A DNA stretch of 64,000 nt, taken from contig CBDCWE010000003.1 of NCBI GenBank assembly GCA_965223355.1, positions 3,596,001 through 3,660,000 of the forward strand. Reading direction: 5' to 3'. The translations under genes and the position numbers were made by a program. Positions 44,467-52,378 of the stretch are shown here, in pieces. Under the pieces are notes generated by a model, which worked only from the letters and a program-made list of their open reading frames with translations, searched no databases and was not told the origin of the DNA. The stretch comes from Tectiglobus sp965223355. Its GTDB lineage: Bacteria; Pseudomonadota; Alphaproteobacteria; Rhizobiales; Hyphomicrobiaceae. Every line of letters begins with the position of its first letter. Within the stretch, counting starts at the first letter, position 1.

Positions 44467-46827
44467 CTATTCCGCCGCCTGCTTTGTTGCGACCGCCTGG
44501 TGTGCCCGCCACACCGCTTCCGAATTCGCCGGCATCGAAAGGTCGTTGTTGCCGATTGCATCGGTGATGGCGTTGATCAGCGCTGGTGGCGAACCAATGG
44601 CGCCGGCTTCACCGCAGCCCTTCATCCCGAGCGGGTTGTTCGGGCACGGGGTCGTGTGATGCGAGACCGTGAAGGAGGGCACATCGTCGGCGCGCGGCAT
44701 GGTGTAGTCCATGTAGCTGGCCGTCGACAGCTGGCCGTCCTCGGTGTAGACGGCATGCTCCAGCATCGCCTGGCCGATGCCCTGCACGATGCCGCCGTGA
44801 ACCTGGCCCTCGACAATGTTGGGGTTGACGATCACGCCGAAGTCGTCGGCTGCAACGAACTGGATGATTTCGGTCTGACCGGTGGCCGGATCGACTTCCA
44901 CTTCGCACACGTAGGCCCCGGCCGGGAACGTGAAGTTGACCGGATCATAGAACGCGCCCTCTTTGAGGCCGGGCTCGATGTCGGCCGGCAGGTTGTGAGC
45001 GGTGTAAGCGCCGAGGCACACCTCGTGCCACAGCAGTTGCTTGTCGGTGCCTTTGACCTTGACCGCACCGTCCTCGATGACGATGTCGCTTTCCGCCGCT
45101 TCCAGCTGATGGGCTGCAATCTTCTTCGCCTTGGCTTCAACCTTGTCGAGCGCCTTGGAAATCGCCGACATGCCGACAGCGCCCGAACGCGAACCGTAGG
45201 TGCCCATGCCGAACTGCACCTTATCGGTATCACCGTGGACGATCTGGACGTTCTCGATGGGTACCGACAGGCGGTCGGCGACGAGTTGTGCAAATGTCGT
45301 CTCGTGGCCCTGCCCGTGGCTGTGCGAACCGGTCAGCACTTCGATCGTACCAACCGGGTTGACGCGGACTTCGGCGCTCTCCCAGAGGCCGACGCCGGCG
45401 CCCAGTGAACCGACAGCCTGCGATGGTGCAATCCCGCATGCCTCAATGTAACAGGACAAGCCAATCCCGCGCAGCTTGCCGCGCGCGGCAGCTGCCGCCT
45501 TGCGCTGGCCGATATTGGCGTAGTCGGCCGCCTGCAGCGCTGCATCGAGCGTCGCGTGATAATCACCAATGTCGTAGTTCATGATTACCGGCGTCTGATG
45601 CGGAAACTGCGCAATAAAGTTCTTGCGCCTCAGGTCTGCCGGATCAACACCGAGTTCGCGCGCCGCCGTCTCGACGATGCGCTCGACCAGATAGGTCGCC
45701 TCCGGCCGGCCGGCACCGCGATAGGCATCGACCGGCGTCGTGTTGGTGTAGACCGCCTTGACGTTGCAGTGGATGGTCGGAATGTTGTACTGGCCCGACA
45801 GCAGCGTCGCGTAAAGGTAGGTTGGCACACATGAGGAAAACAGCGACATGTAACCGCCGAAGTTGGCAATCGTGTCGACCTTGAAGGCGGTGATCTTATG
45901 GTCGCTATCGAACGCCAGCTGCGCCTTGGTGATGTGGTCGCGGCCATGGGCGTCGGTCAGGAACGACTCGATGCGCTCCGCCGTCCACTTGACCGGCACA
46001 CCGATGCGCTTTGAGGCCCACAAACACACGATCTCTTCCGGATAGATGTAGATCTTGGAGCCGAACCCGCCGCCGACATCCGGCGCGATCACGCGCAACT
46101 TGTGCTCCGGTGCAATTTGATAGAAGGCTGAAAGCACGAGGCGCGCCACATGCGGGTTCTGGCTGGTCGTATGGAGCGTGAAATGCTCCTCTGCGGCATC
46201 GTAGGCGGCAAGCGCCGCCCGCGGCTCTATCGCATTGGGCACCAGACGGTTGTTGGTGAGCTCCAATGTCGTGACATGGGCGGCCGCAGCAATCGCGGCG
46301 TCGGCCGCCGCCGCCTCTCCGATCTCCCAGTCGTAAATCAGGTTGCCCGGCGCGTTGTCGTGGATTTGCGGCGCGCCGGCTGCCAGCGCCTGGGCGGCAT
46401 CGACCACGACCGGCAGTTCCTCATAGTCGACCGAGACGAGTTCGGCCGCTGACCGCGCCAACTCCTTGGTCGGCGCGATCACCACGGCAACAGCTTCGCC
46501 AACATAGCGCACCGTGTCGGTTGCCAGCGCCGACCATGCGCCCATGTTCATTGGCGAGCCGTCTTTCGAATGGATCATCCAGCCGCAAATCAGGTTGCCG
46601 ACACCATCGCCGGTCAGCTGCTGACCATCGAGAACGCTCACACCTTCGTTTGCTTCCGCCGCCGACTTGTCGATCGACTTGATCCTGGCGTGCGCCACAT
46701 CGGAGCGCACGAACACGGCATGGTGCATGCCCTCGATCTGGAAATCATCGGTATAGCGGCCCTTGCCGGTGATGAACCGCTTGTCTTCTTTGCGCTCGAC
46801 CCGGGCGCCGATCCCTGTCGCTGACAT
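44467..46827 (-). CDS. coxL: Form-II CODH-like molybdopterin large subunit (CoxL)
   Basis: A 786-residue molybdenum hydroxylase subunit. Early motif: GIGARVERKEDKRFITGKGRYTDDF. Mid-protein: RVIAPDVGGGFGSKIYIYPEE. The active-site loop is AYRGAGR at 368-374, the signature of form-II enzymes; true form-I CO dehydrogenases have AYRCSFR with the copper-binding cysteine, which is absent here. The C-terminal MKGCGEAGAIGSPPALINAI holds the catalytic glutamate. It is probably a molybdenum hydroxylase of uncertain substrate; CO oxidation is not assured. It lies between coxS and coxM in one operon. Confidence 0.93.
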   Translation of the reverse strand: MSATGIGARVERKEDKRFITGKGRYTDDFQIEGMHHAVFVRSDVAHARIKSIDKSAAEANEGVSVLDGQQLTGDGVGNLICGWMIHSKDGSPMNMGAWSALATDTVRYVGEAVAVVIAPTKELARSAAELVSVDYEELPVVVDAAQALAAGAPQIHDNAPGNLIYDWEIGEAAAADAAIAAAAHVTTLELTNNRLVPNAIEPRAALAAYDAAEEHFTLHTTSQNPHVARLVLSAFYQIAPEHKLRVIAPDVGGGFGSKIYIYPEEIVCLWASKRIGVPVKWTAERIESFLTDAHGRDHITKAQLAFDSDHKITAFKVDTIANFGGYMSLFSSCVPTYLYATLLSGQYNIPTIHCNVKAVYTNTTPVDAYRGAGRPEATYLVERIVETAARELGVDPADLRRKNFIAQFPHQTPVIMNYDIGDYHATLDAALQAADYANIGQRKAAAAARGKLRGIGLSCYIEACGIAPSQAVGSLGAGVGLWESAEVRVNPVGTIEVLTGSHSHGQGHETTFAQLVADRLSVPIENVQIVHGDTDKVQFGMGTYGSRSGAVGMSAISKALDKVEAKAKKIAAHQLEAAESDIVIEDGAVKVKGTDKQLLWHEVCLGAYTAHNLPADIEPGLKEGAFYDPVNFTFPAGAYVCEVEVDPATGQTEIIQFVAADDFGVIVNPNIVEGQVHGGIVQGIGQAMLEHAVYTEDGQLSTASYMDYTMPRADDVPSFTVSHHTTPCPNNPLGMKGCGEAGAIGSPPALINAITDAIGNNDLSMPANSEAVWRAHQAVATKQAAE

Positions 46828-46979
46828 CTGTGTTTCCTCTAATCCGAATTGCGTTGTGTCGTTCGTCGCTGGAAGGACCGGCTCGATCTCCGCCGAGCGT
46901 TGTGAGCGGTGCGAAAGATGCAGAGCTTATCGCGAGCGCTGCAACTGGTGCGGTTGCGACGGCCTTCCGGTCTCCTCAA

Positions 46980-47462
46980 TTATTGCGCAGGCGCCGGAGA
47001 TTGCATGTTCTGCGCCGCGATCTGAATGGCCTTGACAATATTGTGGTAGCCGGTGCACCGGCAGATGTTGCCCTTCAGCCAGGTCCGGATTTCTTGCTCG
47101 CTGGGCGATGGGTTGGTTTGCAAAAGATCAACCGCGGCCATGATCATGCCGGGCGTACAGAACCCGCACTGGAGGGCGTGGGCTTGCCTGAACGCTGCTT
47201 GCATCGGATGCAGAGCATCGCCGCTTGCAAGGCCTTCGATGGTGGTGACTTTGGCACCGTCGGCCTGCGCGGCCAGCATCGTGCAGCTCTTGACCGACTT
47301 GCCGTTGACGTGCACGACACAGGCGCCGCATTGGCTCGTATCGCAGCCGACGTGGGTCCCGGTCAGACGCTGATCGTCACGGATAAAATCGACCAGCAGC
47401 GTGTTCGCAGCGACATCGGCGGTCACCGATTTGCCGTTCAACTCGATTGTCACCTGTGCCAT
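46980..47462 (-). CDS. coxS: CODH-like 2Fe-2S small subunit (CoxS)
   Basis: A 160-residue iron-sulfur protein starting at ATG 47462, with GGGAGG 8 nt upstream. The N-terminal plant-type [2Fe-2S] cluster is in GTHVGCDTSQCGACVVHVNG and a following Cys in KSC; the second, helical [2Fe-2S] domain has QCGFCTPGMI and the pair in NICRCTGYHNIV. It moves electrons from the molybdenum site in CoxL to FAD in CoxM. It is the first gene of the operon; coxL follows after 152 bp, longer than usual. It is divergent from modA. Confidence 0.94.
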   Translation of the reverse strand: MAQVTIELNGKSVTADVAANTLLVDFIRDDQRLTGTHVGCDTSQCGACVVHVNGKSVKSCTMLAAQADGAKVTTIEGLASGDALHPMQAAFRQAHALQCGFCTPGMIMAAVDLLQTNPSPSEQEIRTWLKGNICRCTGYHNIVKAIQIAAQNMQSPAPAQ

Positions 47463-47783
47463 TAACGTCCTCCCTTGCTGCGCCGCTTGATTGGCGTTCC
47501 GACGCGTCATTCATCGCGATTAGAAGTCAGCCGATTTTGTCGTCGAATGTTGGACTATATCGGGAGCAGGCGTCAACCGGTGAGCGCACGCTCGAGCGGC
47601 CACTCAGATCGCCGCAACGTTGACCCGCCGCGAACCCCGCCGGCCCGGCGCGGGTTGCCGCACACGCCTGCCATCGGATCGCGGAAGTGATGGCAGCAGG
47701 GCAATTTGCGACATCTGGTTGGATGGACAGGCGCCGGCAGTGTCTCTTACTCTCTTATATTCGTTCGTATATAGGAGTGACGA
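47463..47783. other. Divergent regulatory region between coxS and modA
   Basis: About 320 bp that must hold promoters for the cox operon (left) and the mod operon (right). The only site I can name is the palindrome at 47754-47775 next to modA. Confidence 0.5.
47754..47775 (+). promoter_or_regulatory. Candidate Mo-box (ModE-type operator) at modA
   Basis: An imperfect palindrome: CTTATATTCG, two bases, CGTATATAGG (8 of 10 positions match when inverted). Half-sites of the TATA-rich kind facing each other resemble ModE-binding boxes before molybdate transporter operons. Its right arm overlaps the AGGAG ribosome binding site of modA, so a bound repressor would also cover the start region. A ModE-like protein is encoded at 50335-50733. 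Confidence 0.5.
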
Positions 47784-48545
47784 TTGCGGGCCTTGGCATT
47801 GACGATTGCATTGCTGGTCGTTTCCGCGCCGGGATTGAGCGCTGCGCGCGACGTGCGGGTTTATGCGGCCGCCAGCCTCGCCGATGTCCTGGTCGAGATC
47901 GAACACCATTACCGGCAAACCACCAAGCAACGCTGGAAACTGATCCTGGCCGGGTCTTCGACGCTGGCGCGCCAGATCGAGGCCGGGGCGCCCGCGGATC
48001 TCTTCATCTCGGCCGACGAGACTTGGATGGACTACCTTGCAAGCAAAGGCGCCGTTGATCCGGCCAGCCGGCGGTCGCTGCTCGGCAATGCGCTTGTGGT
48101 TGTGGCGCCGGTCGCCGGTCCCGCGCCGGTGCACAAGGCCGACGCGCCGGACTGGGTCTTCACGCTCGGGCGCGGGCGCGGGCGGATCGCGGTGGGCGAT
48201 CCCGCGCACGTACCGGTCGGCCGCTACGCCAGGACAGCGCTCGCCCGCCTCGGCCTGTGGCAGCGGTTGCGCACGCGCATTGCGGCCGCGGCGGATACGC
48301 GCGCAGCCCTCGCCCTGGTCGCGCGCGGTGAAGCGGTGGCCGGCATCACCTATGCAACCGACGCGGCCGCGTCATCCGCGGTCAGGATTGCGGCGCGGAT
48401 CCCGGCGACCAGCCATCCGCCGATCTCCTACCCGATCGCCCTCATATCGAAAACGCCCGGCGACGGCGCGCGGCGCGCCTATAACTACCTGTGCGGGCCC
48501 GCTGCCGCGCGCATCTTCAAGCGTCACGGGTTCATCGTCAAATGA
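47784..48545 (+). CDS. modA: Molybdate ABC transporter substrate-binding protein ModA
   Basis: A 253-residue periplasmic protein starting at TTG 47784 with AGGAG 6 nt upstream. The signal peptide (1-20) ends GLSAA; family motifs are VYAAASLADVLVEI, LAGSSTLARQIEAGAPADLFISAD, VDPASRRSLLGNALVVVAP, IAVGDPAHVPVGRYARTAL and AGITYATDA, including the serines that hold the oxyanion. It binds molybdate or tungstate and delivers it to ModBC. It is the first gene of modABC and has a palindromic operator candidate directly before it. Confidence 0.95.
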   Translation: MRALALTIALLVVSAPGLSAARDVRVYAAASLADVLVEIEHHYRQTTKQRWKLILAGSSTLARQIEAGAPADLFISADETWMDYLASKGAVDPASRRSLLGNALVVVAPVAGPAPVHKADAPDWVFTLGRGRGRIAVGDPAHVPVGRYARTALARLGLWQRLRTRIAAAADTRAALALVARGEAVAGITYATDAAASSAVRIAARIPATSHPPISYPIALISKTPGDGARRAYNYLCGPAAARIFKRHGFIVK

Positions 48546-48555
48546 GCTGGGTCAA

Positions 48556-49257
48556 ATGAGCTGGTTGGCGTTTGGAGAGGCTGAACTTGAAGCGATGCGA
48601 CTGAGCCTGATCATCGCCCTGCAGGCCTCGGCCTATTGTCTGCTGCCAGCGATCGCCGCTGCCTGGGCGCTCAACCGCTCGAATTGGTTCTGGCGCGCCG
48701 TCCTCAACGTCATTGTGCACGCGCCGCTGGTGTTGCCGGCGGTCGTCATCGGCTACCTGCTGCTGGTCGTATTCGGCGTGCGCGGCCCGGTCGGCGCACC
48801 GCTCCAGGACTGGTTCGCCATCCGCCTGGTGTTCACGACCGCCGGTGCCGTTCTGGCGGCGGCCGTCATGGCGTTTCCCCTGATGGTTCGCGCCATTCGC
48901 GCTTCGCTTGACGTTATCGATCCCGGTCTTGCGTTTGCCGCCCGCACGCTCGGTGCCACGCGCACGGATGTGTTCGTTTCGATCACGCTGCCGCTAATGC
49001 TGCCCGGCATCCTGGCAGGCTTCGTCATGGCCTATGCCGCGAGCCTCGGCGAGTTCGGCGCAACCATCACGTTTGCCTCCAATATCGCCGGCGAAACCCG
49101 CACCCTGCCGCTCGCCATCTATACCGCGATCCAGACCCCGGGCGGCGATGGGTTGGCGATGCGGTTGGTCCTGTTGTCATCGATCCTTGCCCTGGTCTCG
49201 CTGGCGCTGTCGGAACTGGTCGAACAACGCGCCCGCCAGATGGTCTACGGGCGATGA
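48556..49257 (+). CDS. modB: Molybdate ABC transporter permease ModB
   Basis: A 234-residue inner-membrane protein with five or six predicted helices. The EAA-loop for contact with the ATPase is AARTLGATRTDVFVSITLPLMLPGI; the region YAASLGEFGATITFASNI is typical of ModB. The ATG at 48556 is used; it lies 10 bp after the modA stop, and the frame upstream only reads through modA. It overlaps modC by 4 bp, indicating coupled translation. Confidence 0.94.
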   Translation: MSWLAFGEAELEAMRLSLIIALQASAYCLLPAIAAAWALNRSNWFWRAVLNVIVHAPLVLPAVVIGYLLLVVFGVRGPVGAPLQDWFAIRLVFTTAGAVLAAAVMAFPLMVRAIRASLDVIDPGLAFAARTLGATRTDVFVSITLPLMLPGILAGFVMAYAASLGEFGATITFASNIAGETRTLPLAIYTAIQTPGGDGLAMRLVLLSSILALVSLALSELVEQRARQMVYGR

Positions 49258-50369
49258 TCGAGGTCGACTTCAAGGCCCGCGTGCCCGGCATGGCGTTCGA
49301 TGTCGCGTTCACGGCACCAGGGCGCGGGGTGACCGCCTTGTTCGGCCGCAGCGGCGCCGGCAAATCAACGATTGTCGAGACAATTGCCGGTGCCAAGCCG
49401 ACCGCCGTCGGCCGCATTGCGATCAACGGTCAAGTGTTTCAGGATAGCGCACGCGGCGTGTTCCTGCCGATCGAGCGCCGCCGTGTCGGCTTCGTGTTTC
49501 AGGACGCCCGCCTGTTTCCCCATCTCAGCGTCGAGACCAATCTGCTCTATGGTTTCCGCCGCGCCAAGCGGGAGCGCTTCATCTGGCCGCACGAGGCCAT
49601 CGAACTGCTCGGGCTTGGCGATCTGCTCAAGCGCCGCCCGCATCGCCTGTCCGGCGGTGAACGTCAGCGCGTTGCCATTGGCCGTGCCATTCTCTCACAA
49701 CCCGCCTTGCTGCTGATGGATGAACCGCTGTCGTCGCTGGACCCGCCACGCAAAGCCGAACTGCTGCCCTACATCGAGCGTCTGCGTGATGGCGTTGCGG
49801 TACCGATCATCTACATCAGCCACGACTTCAACGAAGTCATGCGTCTGGCCGATACGCTGGTTGTCGTCGACAACGGCCGCATTGCCCGCAGCGGGCCGCT
49901 GCTGGACCTGACATCGGACCCCGAACTGAGCCCGCTCATCGGCCGTTACGAGGCCGGCACGGTCCTCGCCTGCGAAGTGGCAGCGCACGAGCCGGCCAAT
50001 GAGCTGTCACGCTTGGCGTTCGGCCGGCATGCCATCACCGTGGCGCTGGTCGACGCTGAGATCGGCACCGAAGTTCGCGTCAGGCTTCGGGCCCGGGATG
50101 TCGCCCTGGCCCTGAGCGAGCCGGTCGATACCTCGATTGCCAACCGTCTGCCCGGCACGGTCGTCGAACTCGTCGAGCGCGACGGCCCCTACGTCGATGC
50201 CGGCGTCGATGTTGGCGGCGCCATCCTGCGCTCGTTGTTGACCCGGGCTTCCGTGGCGCGCCTTGGGCTGAGAGAAGGAACGCCGGTGTGGGCCTTGATC
50301 CGCGTTGTTGCGCTCGACAGCCGTTCGGTTGGCTTCATGCGTCGTCCGCGCCGGAGCGCCGGGATCTGA
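49254..50369 (+). CDS. modC: Molybdate ABC transporter ATP-binding protein ModC
   Basis: A 371-residue ABC ATPase with Walker A GRSGAGKST at 31-39, the Q-loop VGFVFQDARLFPHLSV, the signature LSGGERQRVAIGRA, Walker B LLLMDEPLSSLD and the H-loop YISHDFNEV. The C-terminal 130 residues fit a TOBE/Mop-like domain (RVRLRARDVALALSEP, LPGTVVELVERDGPY) that binds molybdate for regulation. It drives molybdate uptake through ModB. Its 3' end overlaps the convergent ModE-like gene by 35 bp. Confidence 0.95.
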   Translation: MIEVDFKARVPGMAFDVAFTAPGRGVTALFGRSGAGKSTIVETIAGAKPTAVGRIAINGQVFQDSARGVFLPIERRRVGFVFQDARLFPHLSVETNLLYGFRRAKRERFIWPHEAIELLGLGDLLKRRPHRLSGGERQRVAIGRAILSQPALLLMDEPLSSLDPPRKAELLPYIERLRDGVAVPIIYISHDFNEVMRLADTLVVVDNGRIARSGPLLDLTSDPELSPLIGRYEAGTVLACEVAAHEPANELSRLAFGRHAITVALVDAEIGTEVRVRLRARDVALALSEPVDTSIANRLPGTVVELVERDGPYVDAGVDVGGAILRSLLTRASVARLGLREGTPVWALIRVVALDSRSVGFMRRPRRSAGI

Positions 50370-50733
50370 CCCGTGCCGACGGGTAGGCGTGATTGACATA
50401 GCGCTCGATTGCGCCAACGTCGTCGGTCGCGATCTCAGCACAGGTTCGCTCGGCCGCCCGGTAGCGCGCGATCAGCGCCTCGCCGAGATCGGTGAGGCGG
50501 GCGCCATGGCCCCGTGAGCGCCCCGGGAACGTCTCGACGACGGTCGAAGTGAAGGCCTGGTTCATATCATCGATCAACAGCCAGGCGCGCCGATAGGACA
50601 TGCCCTGCTCGCGGGCTGCAGCCGCAATCGAGGCGCAGCGTTTTACAGCTTCAAGCAGCGCCACCTTGCCCGGCCCGAGCCGCGAACCGTTGGCCAGGTC
50701 GAGCCTGATGGAAAGTCGCGTGCCGCGCGCCAT
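50335..50733 (-). CDS. ModE-like winged-helix transcriptional regulator
   Basis: A 132-residue protein consisting of the ModE N-terminal (LysR-type) winged helix: RLDLANGSRLGPGKVALLEAVKRCASIAAAAREQGMSYRRAWLLIDDMN, then GRSRGHGARLTDLGEALIARYRA. It lacks the C-terminal Mop domains that bind molybdate in full-length ModE. The ATG at 50733 comes one base after the stop of the FeS-anchor gene, so it may be translated from that operon's mRNA; upstream starts at 50744 and 50751 are possible. It overlaps the modC 3' end in convergent orientation. Target could be the operator at modA. Confidence 0.85.
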   Translation of the reverse strand: MARGTRLSIRLDLANGSRLGPGKVALLEAVKRCASIAAAAREQGMSYRRAWLLIDDMNQAFTSTVVETFPGRSRGHGARLTDLGEALIARYRAAERTCAEIATDDVGAIERYVNHAYPSARVRSRRSGADDA

Positions 50734-50734
50734 C

Positions 50735-52378
50735 TCAACCCCATGGCGCACGCTGGTGGCCGTCGAGCCGGGCCGGTGCAGCCAGTCGTCCGGACCCGCG
50801 TCCGGGCGCGTTGGGCAGCACGAAGCCCTGTTGGAAGCTGGCGTGCACGATCACGGTCGCCTTCCAGATCGCCCCGGCCGCAACCAGCATCAAGCCGGCG
50901 AGGGCGTAGTATGCCGGTGCCGGAGCGAGAACCGCACAGGCGATCAGGATCACGAGCGCCACGGCCCACCACGTCACGACAATCGCATTGACGCCGAGCA
51001 GGACCTTGCGCGCCATCGCCGGAATGCCGTTGGCTTTCGCGCGCGCGACATAAACGAGCCACAACAGGGCGGTTGCCGGCGCCAGGATGATCCCGAGCAC
51101 GACCACAGCGGTCGGGATTGCCGGTTGTGCGAGCGCGCTCAACGCGAGCATTCCGGCACCGGTTCCCTCGGTCAGGCCGCTGGCGATGATCAGCGCCGGG
51201 ATCAGCGGTGCACGCCAGGCCGGAATGGCCTTGGCGGCAAACAAAATCTGGGCCTGGCAGAACAAAAAGGCGGCGCCGGCCGCGCCCGTTGCAAGCCACA
51301 ATTGCGGTGAGGTCCACAGGACGTTGGCGCCAATCAGCGGATAGAGAATGGCAACAACCCACACCTCCCGGGTCATCCACGACGATTGTGGCCGCAGGAT
51401 CGCGTACCAGAAACGGGCCTTGCGTCCGATCTCCAGGAACACGAACAACAAGCCGAGGGCGATAATCGCCCCGCCGGTTGCAAACATTGCGCGTAAGGTG
51501 GCGCCATCGAAGTGACCATCGAGGGCGGCCAAGGCAGCGACGATGATCAGTCCGGAACCGGTGCCGCCCATGATGAAGTTCATCGCCGCGCGGAAGTCCC
51601 AGAACGTCTGCAATTTGCCATTCAGCGGGTTGGCGGGATCGCTGCCGGCGTCTTCTGATTGCAGGTCGGCGGCCGTGGCCAGCTGCTGGCCGGGAATGGC
51701 GCCGGGCACATCATAGAGGTATTTGATCTGCGGATCGGTGCCGAGGAAGTCGTTGATCTGGAAGCTGTTGCGCGCGCCGACCAGCCGCGAGACGGTGCTG
51801 TCGGGATCGTTGAAATCACCAAATTTGATCGCTTCGGCAATGCATGAGGCGGCACAGGCCGGCGTCACAGCGAGATCTTCACCGGGCACCAGGCCCGCGG
51901 CCTCGGCTTCATCCATGCGGTCGATGCAGAACGTGCACTTTTGCATCGTGCCGATCCGCTCCGGATGGCTGGTGAGAGTTTCCTGCCGGGTCTTGGCAGC
52001 AAAGTAGTGGCGGTCCTCGTGAACGATCGTGCGCGCCTGATAGGGACACGAGACCGCGCAATAGGCACAGCCGATGCACAGATCATGATCCATGGTAACG
52101 AGCCCGTCGGCCCGCTGCGCCGTCGCCCCCGTCGGACAAACCGGCACGCACGGCGGTTCGGCGCAATGCTGGCAGCCGACCACCAGAAAGAACCGCTGGA
52201 CATCCGGAAACGCACCCTGTTCGACGTCGAGCACGGAGCGCCATTGCACATCCGGCGTCGTGTCGTTGGCGTGTTTGCAGGCAATCGTGCAGGTTTGGCA
52301 ACCGACACAGCGGTTGACATCCACCGTCATGCCGTAGCGCCTGGCGCTGCCGGTGGCTGCTCGCATCCCGAGGCTCAT
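50735..52378 (-). CDS. Fused 4Fe-4S electron-transfer protein and DmsC-like membrane anchor
   Basis: A 547-residue protein joining two subunits that are separate in most DMSO-reductase-family complexes. Residues about 1-230 form a DmsB/NrfC-like ferredoxin with four cysteine groups: RCVGCQTCTIAC (Cys24, 27, 30, 34), GCQHCAEPPCVPVC, CIGCAYCAVSC and KCTFCID plus CAASC. Residues about 240-530 have eight or so membrane helices of DmsC type (FWDFRAAMNFIMGGTGSGLI, ARFWYAILRPQSSWMTREVW). It should carry electrons between the molybdopterin subunit and the quinone pool. The start at ATG 52378 overlaps the upstream catalytic-subunit stop by 4 bp; longer frame reads through that gene. Confidence 0.9.
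   Translation of the reverse strand: MSLGMRAATGSARRYGMTVDVNRCVGCQTCTIACKHANDTTPDVQWRSVLDVEQGAFPDVQRFFLVVGCQHCAEPPCVPVCPTGATAQRADGLVTMDHDLCIGCAYCAVSCPYQARTIVHEDRHYFAAKTRQETLTSHPERIGTMQKCTFCIDRMDEAEAAGLVPGEDLAVTPACAASCIAEAIKFGDFNDPDSTVSRLVGARNSFQINDFLGTDPQIKYLYDVPGAIPGQQLATAADLQSEDAGSDPANPLNGKLQTFWDFRAAMNFIMGGTGSGLIIVAALAALDGHFDGATLRAMFATGGAIIALGLLFVFLEIGRKARFWYAILRPQSSWMTREVWVVAILYPLIGANVLWTSPQLWLATGAAGAAFLFCQAQILFAAKAIPAWRAPLIPALIIASGLTEGTGAGMLALSALAQPAIPTAVVVLGIILAPATALLWLVYVARAKANGIPAMARKVLLGVNAIVVTWWAVALVILIACAVLAPAPAYYALAGLMLVAAGAIWKATVIVHASFQQGFVLPNAPGRGSGRLAAPARLDGHQRAPWG

Noticed and set aside
40146..47462. Calling the cox cluster a genuine CO dehydrogenase
   Set aside because: The large subunit has the form-II loop AYRGAGR and lacks the cysteine of the copper-molybdenum site, so only CODH-like is justified.
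47604..48209. A 201-codon minus-strand frame over modA
   Set aside because: The plus strand encodes a complete ModA with signal peptide; the opposite frame is basic and low-complexity.
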